Source: Deltaproteobacteria bacterium (GTDB lineage Bacteria > Myxococcota_A > UBA796 > UBA2385). Taken from it: a stretch of 11,468 nucleotides of DNA. A model generated the notes under the pieces. That model ran no database searches, had not been told where the DNA came from, and was given only the letters and a program-made list of their open reading frames with translations. Shown piece by piece: positions 7,520 to 11,468 of the stretch; position 1 is the stretch's first letter; each line of letters starts with the position of its first letter. The DNA is taken from NCBI GenBank assembly GCA_015489145.1, contig WGAH01000368.1, forward strand, positions 1 through 11,468, in the 5' to 3' direction. The position numbers and the translations under genes were made by a program.

Positions 7520-8425
7520 ATGGACGCGGCGAACGAGAGCTGCCGGGCCTGCGGGAGCGCGCCGGCGACGCGGGACGGCCTGTGCGAGTGGTGCGAGCCG
7601 GCGGCGGCCTTCCTGGCCCCGACCGCGCGGGAGCGGGCCGAGGCGCTTCGGCGGGCCCGGCCCGAGGAGCGGGGCGTGCTCCAGCTCGCGGTGCTGCGGG
7701 GGTGGCGGCTGCTCGCCCGGGAGGACGAGACGGGGCCGGCGGTCCACGTCCGCGCCCTCGCCCGCATCGAGACCCTGGGCCGGTCGCTGTTGTGGTCGGC
7801 CTACGTCGCCGAGGACGCGGTGTACGGGGCGATCGCCTGGGAGACGGTGGCGGCGGGGGACCGGGAGCGAGCGCTGCGGCGCGCGCCGGTGTGGCTCGCC
7901 GAGGGCCGCCCCTGCGCCGGCGATCCCGAGGCGGTCGCCCGGGCCTTCGGCGACCGCCCGGACCACGTCTTCGCCCTGGCCTTCCGGCTCGGGAGCTGCG
8001 GCTTCGACGCCGGGGCCCTGCGCCGGGTGCTGGGGGCGATGCCGGCGGGCATCCCCGGTCTCGCCGAGTTCGCCCGCAAGGCGGCCGAGCGCCGCCCCAC
8101 CGCCGTCGGCTGGCGACCCGAACCCGCGGTGCTGGCGCGCGCCCGGTCCTTCCGGCGGCTGCCCCTCGGGCGCCTCGACGGGGTGTGGGTGGTGGTGTGC
8201 GGCCGCTGCGGCGAGCCCCTGCCGGCCGAGGGTTCCCGCTGCGCCTGGTGCGGCACCCCCGAGGACGCCTGGCCGCCGCGACGCCTGGCCCTGTACCCCT
8301 TCCTCAACGAGCGCCCGCCCTGCCCCACCTGCGGCCTCGACCTCACCTGGGCGGCCCGTCCCTCGACCTGCCCCTGCTGCCTGGCCGACCTGCCCGCGCA
8401 GGGCGGCGACCAGCCCGAGGGCTGA
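7520..8425 (+). CDS. Protein with three zinc-ribbon Cys clusters, unknown function
   Basis: A 301-residue, probably cytoplasmic protein; family not recognised. Three four-cysteine clusters are visible: C8/C11 with C22/C25 at the N-terminus, and C227/C230 with C241/C244 and C268/C271 with C284/C287 at the C-terminus. Each is a CxxC pair with spacing typical of zinc ribbons; the third contains an extra Cys at 286. Between them lies a core of about 190 residues, rich in Ala, Arg, Leu and Glu and predicted helical, with no enzymatic motif I can name. Zinc ribbons commonly bind nucleic acid or proteins, and the gene sits 37 nt after the helicase on the same strand. A joint transcript and a role beside the helicase are therefore possible but unproven. 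The ATG is chosen for GGGAGG just upstream; ATG 7499 would add seven residues. Its 3' end converges with the small membrane-protein gene, 15 bp apart. Confidence 0.75.
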   Translation: MDAANESCRACGSAPATRDGLCEWCEPAAAFLAPTARERAEALRRARPEERGVLQLAVLRGWRLLAREDETGPAVHVRALARIETLGRSLLWSAYVAEDAVYGAIAWETVAAGDRERALRRAPVWLAEGRPCAGDPEAVARAFGDRPDHVFALAFRLGSCGFDAGALRRVLGAMPAGIPGLAEFARKAAERRPTAVGWRPEPAVLARARSFRRLPLGRLDGVWVVVCGRCGEPLPAEGSRCAWCGTPEDAWPPRRLALYPFLNERPPCPTCGLDLTWAARPSTCPCCLADLPAQGGDQPEG

Positions 8426-8440
8426 CGGTCGGGGGCGGCT

Positions 8441-8824
8441 TCAGCGCGGGGCGCCGGGCTCGTCCTCCGCGGTCGGGGGCTCTCGGCCGATGAGCCGGTA
8501 TTCCAGGGCGAGGAGGGCGCCGCTCAACCGTTCCGATACCGCCGTCCACGCCGCCGCGAGGCGGCCGAGGGGCCAGAGGCGGTCGGGGTGCCTCGCCAGC
8601 CAGGTCCACGCGGCGAGGCCGGGAAGGAAGGCGAGGACCGCGGCGACGGCGACGGCGTCGCCGGGACCGGGGTGGTGGGGCCAGCGCGCGTTGGCCCACC
8701 ACGCCGGCAGGCCCGTGACCGCCAGCACCGGCGCGGCGCCGAGGACGAAGATCGCGAAGCCCACGGGGCGAAAGAGGAGGAGGGCCAGGAGGAGGCGCAG
8801 GACGCCGAGCGGGCGCCGCATCAC
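8441..8824 (-). CDS. Small two-helix membrane protein, candidate immunity protein
   Basis: A 127-residue membrane protein with no family I recognise. A long hydrophobic segment spans about residues 5-38 (one long or two short helices). A second helix lies at about 56-76, and an amphipathic basic/acidic tail ends in an acidic Pro/Glu/Asp-rich stretch. The start is GTG at 8824, giving a 4-nt GTGA overlap with the stop of the large upstream gene; ATG at 8821 would overlap by 1 nt. Either way there is no clear Shine-Dalgarno site, so translation is probably coupled to the upstream gene. A small membrane protein directly behind a large toxin-like protein is a common layout for an immunity partner of a membrane-acting toxin, but this is inference from position and size only. 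It could equally be an unrelated envelope protein. Third codon positions are G or C almost throughout, which supports a real gene. Confidence 0.65.
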   Translation of the reverse strand: MMRRPLGVLRLLLALLLFRPVGFAIFVLGAAPVLAVTGLPAWWANARWPHHPGPGDAVAVAAVLAFLPGLAAWTWLARHPDRLWPLGRLAAAWTAVSERLSGALLALEYRLIGREPPTAEDEPGAPR

Positions 8825-11460
8825 TCGCCGACGGCGTGCCCGCGAGGCTCACCTTCGCCGCCGCCCTCGTGCTCGCCGCCGCCCTCGTGCTCGCCGCCGC
8901 CCTCGTGCTCGCCGCCCAGCTCCTCGCTGCGTTCCTGCACTTCGTGAATCTCCTTCGTCATCTCCCGGAGGTGCCAGGCCCGGTGGAGCACCTTGTCGAT
9001 CTCACCGACGATGGGCCCGACCGCGTGCACGTCGCCCACGCGCTCGGCCGCGGCCAGCAGGGCCTCCCGCTGCCGCGACAGCGCCTTGATCGCGATTTCC
9101 AGCCCCTCGAGGGAGCGCTCGATCGCGCCGTGCTCGAGGTGGTGGTAGCCCTTCGCCAGCTTGTCGAGCGGCTTCATCGCGTCGAGGGTCTTGTTGATCG
9201 CGTTCTCGACCCGCTTGGTGGGCTCGACCAGGTCCGGGTTGATCTTCGCGGCGATCTTGTCGAGGTCGCTGACCGTGGTGACGGCCTCGCCGTCCGGTCC
9301 GAGGACGTGCGGGGTTTCCTTGGGGGTCGTGCCGCCGTGGATGGGGTTTCCGTCGGGTCCGAGGAGTTCCGGCGTGGGCTTGGGGGAGCCGTGGATGGGG
9401 TTTCCGTCGGGTCCGAGGAGCTCGACGGGCTTGGGGGAGCCGTGGATCGGGTTGCCGTCGGCGCCGAGCAGGCGCGAGGCCTCGGCGGTCCGGCTGCCCT
9501 CGCCGCCGAGCTCGGAGACGGCGACCACCTCCTTGGCGGCGGTGAACTCGCGCACCATGAGGACCGTCGAGATCAGGGCCAGCACGCCGTTGGTGAACAG
9601 CTCGCCGCGCTGCTCGTCGCTGTACTGCATGCCCGTCATGATCTGCTTGCCGGTGATCCCCTCGATGATGTTGGGAATTCCCGTCACGTCGAGAATGCCC
9701 AGGCCGATGAGGGCGGCGCCCTCCCAGAAGCCGGGGCCGCGCCCTTCCACGGCGCTGAAGTCCTGCCAGCGCTTGTAGGCGCTGTAGGCGGCCAGGGCGA
9801 CCATGGCGACGACGGCCACCGCCGCCGCGATGGCGAGCAGGGTGCCGACGGTGACCACGCCGGCGGCCACCAGGGCCGCGCCGATGGCGATGGCGGCGGC
9901 GAGCACCAGGACCGTCGTGAGCAGCGCCTTGCCGACACCCTTGAGGAAGTGGCCGGCGCGCTCCCAGAAGCTGCCCTCGCGCTCACGCCGCACGTCGTCG
10001 GCGGCGGTCTGCATGGTGCCTTCGCTCTCGGAGACCTTGGCGGTGATCGACTGGATGCCCTCGGTGACGTGGCTGTCGAGGTCGGCGGCCCCCTTGTCGA
10101 GCTGCTCGCGCAGCTTCGCCAGGTCGGCGTCCACCGCCTGCTTCACGCCGTTGAGCGCGTTCTGGTTGATCTGCTGCGCGCCGCTCCGCGTGTCGGCGGC
10201 GTACTGCCCGAAGGCGGCCACGGCCTGCGCGGCCCGCTCGCCGAGCCCGCCGCCGAGCTCCGCGGCGGCGGCGTCGAGCACGCTGGCGTTCGCCGTCACC
10301 GCGCCGGCGAGGTCGCCGTCGAGGGCGGTGGTGCCCGCGTCGGCGCCGATGGCGATGGCGCCCTGGGCCTGATCGATCGCCTGGCTGCCGGCCTGGCCGG
10401 CGCCCTGGAGCTGCGCGTTCAGGGTGCCGAGGGCCGCGGACACGCTGGCGGGGTCGGGGCTTTCCATGCCGCCGACGACCTCCCGCGCGGATCCCTTGGC
10501 CCCCTCCGCGGCCTGCACGACGCTCTGCTCGGCGCTGTCGACGGCCTCGATCGCGCCGTCGCGGGCGGCGTCCACCGCGTTCTCCGCGGCCTCGCCGGCC
10601 TGCTGGAAGCGCGCCACGCCGCCGGCCTCGATTTCGTCGTACCGGGCCTCGGCGGCGGTCAGCGCGTCGCGGAGCCCCTGGATCGCCGACTGCTCGAGGG
10701 CGTCGACCTCGCCGAGCGCGCGGCCGCACAGCTCGGCGATCGGCCCGGTGGTGTCGGGAAGCTGGTTGAGGAGTTCCGTCGCCATGCCGGCGGCGCGCTT
10801 CTCGGCGGCGGCGGCCTCGTCCGAGGCGGTCTTGCGGGCGTCGCCCGCGATCTTCGCGGCGCTCTCGCGCGCCTGCTTCGCCGCCTCGGCGGCGACCTCG
10901 CGCACTGCCTCGGCCATCGCCTCGGCGGTCTCGGCTTCCTTGTAGCCCGAGAAGGTGCGGACCTTGTGCTCGGCCATGCCCTCGGCGCGGGTCGCCTGGG
11001 CCTCGCCGGCCTCCTCGGCCCGGGCCGCGGCCTCCTCGCCGTGGGTGCGGTGGGCCTCGGCGAGCTCGCCGGCCTCGGTGATGAGGCGCTCGCGTTCCTG
11101 GAGGGCGAGCTCCTGCAGCTTGCCGGGCTCGGTGGCCTGGACGTCCTGGATCTCGGTGCGGGCGGTGGCCGCCGCCGCCTGCACCTGCGCGATCTGGGAT
11201 TCCATCTGCGCGCGCAGCTTCGCCTTGGCCGCCTGGATCGAGGCGCTCCACTCGGAGGCCTTGGCGGCGACGGTCGCCTGGATCTGCGCCTTGCGCGCCT
11301 CGGCGTCGGCGGTGATCGCGCCGCGGGCGGCGGTCGCCTCGCCGGTGATCGTGGCGACGACGGTGTCGGCCTGGGCCAGGAAGTCCTCGAGCATCGCCCG
11401 GGCCCGGGCGATGCTCGAGGACTTCCTGGCCCAGGCCGACACCGTCGTCGCCACGATCAC
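8821..11460 (-). CDS. Large Ala-rich coiled-coil protein, toxin/injection-payload-like, 5' partial
   Basis: The frame reads 879 residues from GTG 11460 but stays open to the window edge. Residues 1-20 lie in a fold-back palindrome, so the true N-terminus is unknown and the gene is probably truncated; ATG 11394 is a possible internal start. Layout in this numbering: Ala/Glu/Gln-rich helices, probably coiled coil, about 23-495; hydrophobic hairpin about 511-560; a segment LDVTGIPNIIEGITGK and following residues (590-625) resembling pre-toxin TG-type regions; a Gly/Asp/Pro tandem-repeat linker 664-728; a His-rich helical domain about 731-847; and a Gly/Glu/His tail 849-870. Long helical proteins of this kind occur as polymorphic toxins and as DUF4157 proteins beside extracellular contractile injection systems. 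If it is one, the DUF4157 part would lie beyond the edge. No catalytic toxin motif is recognised. It overlaps the small membrane-protein gene by 4 nt. Confidence 0.8.
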   Translation of the reverse strand: MIVATTVSAWARKSSSIARARAMLEDFLAQADTVVATITGEATAARGAITADAEARKAQIQATVAAKASEWSASIQAAKAKLRAQMESQIAQVQAAAATARTEIQDVQATEPGKLQELALQERERLITEAGELAEAHRTHGEEAAARAEEAGEAQATRAEGMAEHKVRTFSGYKEAETAEAMAEAVREVAAEAAKQARESAAKIAGDARKTASDEAAAAEKRAAGMATELLNQLPDTTGPIAELCGRALGEVDALEQSAIQGLRDALTAAEARYDEIEAGGVARFQQAGEAAENAVDAARDGAIEAVDSAEQSVVQAAEGAKGSAREVVGGMESPDPASVSAALGTLNAQLQGAGQAGSQAIDQAQGAIAIGADAGTTALDGDLAGAVTANASVLDAAAAELGGGLGERAAQAVAAFGQYAADTRSGAQQINQNALNGVKQAVDADLAKLREQLDKGAADLDSHVTEGIQSITAKVSESEGTMQTAADDVRREREGSFWERAGHFLKGVGKALLTTVLVLAAAIAIGAALVAAGVVTVGTLLAIAAAVAVVAMVALAAYSAYKRWQDFSAVEGRGPGFWEGAALIGLGILDVTGIPNIIEGITGKQIMTGMQYSDEQRGELFTNGVLALISTVLMVREFTAAKEVVAVSELGGEGSRTAEASRLLGADGNPIHGSPKPVELLGPDGNPIHGSPKPTPELLGPDGNPIHGGTTPKETPHVLGPDGEAVTTVSDLDKIAAKINPDLVEPTKRVENAINKTLDAMKPLDKLAKGYHHLEHGAIERSLEGLEIAIKALSRQREALLAAAERVGDVHAVGPIVGEIDKVLHRAWHLREMTKEIHEVQERSEELGGEHEGGGEHEGGGEHEGGGEGEPRGHAVGE
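8857..8916 (-). repeat. 18-bp tandem repeat encoding Gly/Glu/His hexapeptides
   Basis: Three perfect 18-bp copies of gccgccgccctcgtgctc (+ strand) run from 8857 to 8910, with a 6-bp partial copy to 8916. Read on the minus strand they encode EHEGGG repeats at the C-terminus of the large coiled-coil protein. Perfect identity suggests recent expansion by slippage. The copies are head-to-tail without spacers, so this is not a CRISPR array. Confidence 0.85.
9274..9471 (-). repeat. Four-copy LLGPDGNPIHG linker repeat
   Basis: On the minus strand the large protein carries four tandem units: LLGADGNPIHGSPKPVE (9421-9471, 17 codons), an 18-codon unit (9367-9420), a 20-codon unit (9307-9366) and a degenerate VLGPDGEAVTT (9274-9306). 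Units two and three are nearly identical in DNA over the shared core, while unit one differs by several silent changes. The core uses GGA, and one GAA, where the rest of the window nearly always uses GGC and GAG. The units are probably a flexible linker between the hydrophobic/TG region and the C-terminal domain. Confidence 0.85.
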
Positions 11461-11468
11461 CGGCGAGG
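11337..11468. repeat. Perfect 132-bp palindrome at the window end, likely assembly fold-back
   Basis: The 66 bases 11337-11402 are followed without any spacer by their exact reverse complement, 11403-11468. The axis is between 11402 and 11403, inside cgcccgggcccgggcg. The palindrome ends exactly at the last base and lies in the coding region of the large coiled-coil gene. Long spacerless palindromes are unstable in bacteria, so a fold-back or contig-end assembly artefact is the best explanation. A hairpin end of a linear replicon is a remote alternative. Confidence 0.9.

Noticed and set aside
4876..7767. 963-residue minus-strand frame opposite the helicase
   Set aside because: It is fully antisense to an unmistakable helicase with all its motifs; its composition is typical of a G+C-driven shadow frame.
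8857..8916. Short tandem repeats as a CRISPR array
   Set aside because: The copies are 18 bp, in frame and directly adjacent with no spacers; they encode a peptide repeat.
8588..8947. Plus-strand frame of 119 residues opposite the small membrane-protein gene
   Set aside because: It has charged low-complexity translation and ends in Ser/Pro repeats that are the antisense of the EHEGGG repeat. The minus-strand reading gives hydrophobic helices and the GTGA overlap.
5304..9089. Second plus-strand frame of 1,261 residues across the helicase and downstream genes
   Set aside because: It is Arg/Pro-rich, has no recognisable domain and crosses several genes in other frames.
11403..11468. First 20 codons of the large coiled-coil gene as a genuine N-terminus
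   Set aside because: They are the exact reverse complement of the adjacent coding sequence, so they probably come from the fold-back at the contig end.

Overview
The window is a very G+C-rich stretch (about three quarters G+C by eye) with tightly packed bacterial genes. Real genes stand out by almost exclusive G or C in third codon positions; most other long open frames are shadows caused by this composition. The acidic, Asp/Gly-rich linkers after lipoprotein signal peptides, the helicase family and the long Ala-rich coiled-coil protein fit a Myxococcota-like (deltaproteobacterial) genome best. A high-G+C actinobacterium is a weaker alternative. No rRNA, tRNA, transposase or CRISPR array is visible.

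Left block (+ strand, 143-3438): three tightly spaced genes that look like one operon. They encode an unrecognised lipoprotein, a protein with a signal peptide plus one membrane helix, and a 607-residue multi-pass membrane protein resembling the GT-C/YfhO-type glycosyltransferase-like family. The first two are 4 nt apart and the last two overlap by 8 nt. They probably act together at the cell envelope, but no substrate can be read from the sequence.

Middle block: a lipoprotein-like secreted protein on the minus strand (3448-4851) converges on the operon. It is built of three related beta-sandwich-type units, each carrying an Asp/Asn-rich loop that looks calcium-binding. It is divergent from a Ski2-like DEAD/DEAH-box helicase with a C-terminal DUF3516 region (4939-7482, +). 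A three-zinc-ribbon protein of unknown function (7520-8425, +) follows 37 nt downstream.

Right block (- strand, 8441 to the window edge): a very long Ala-rich helical protein with a hydrophobic hairpin, a pre-toxin-like 'TG' segment, a tandem-repeat linker and a His/Glu/Gly-rich tail. It overlaps by 4 nt a small two-helix membrane protein. The layout resembles a polymorphic toxin or contractile-injection-system-associated payload with a candidate membrane immunity protein; this is inference. The 5' end of the large gene is missing. The last 132 bases form a perfect spacerless palindrome ending exactly at the window edge, most likely an assembly fold-back, so the N-terminus as read is not trustworthy.
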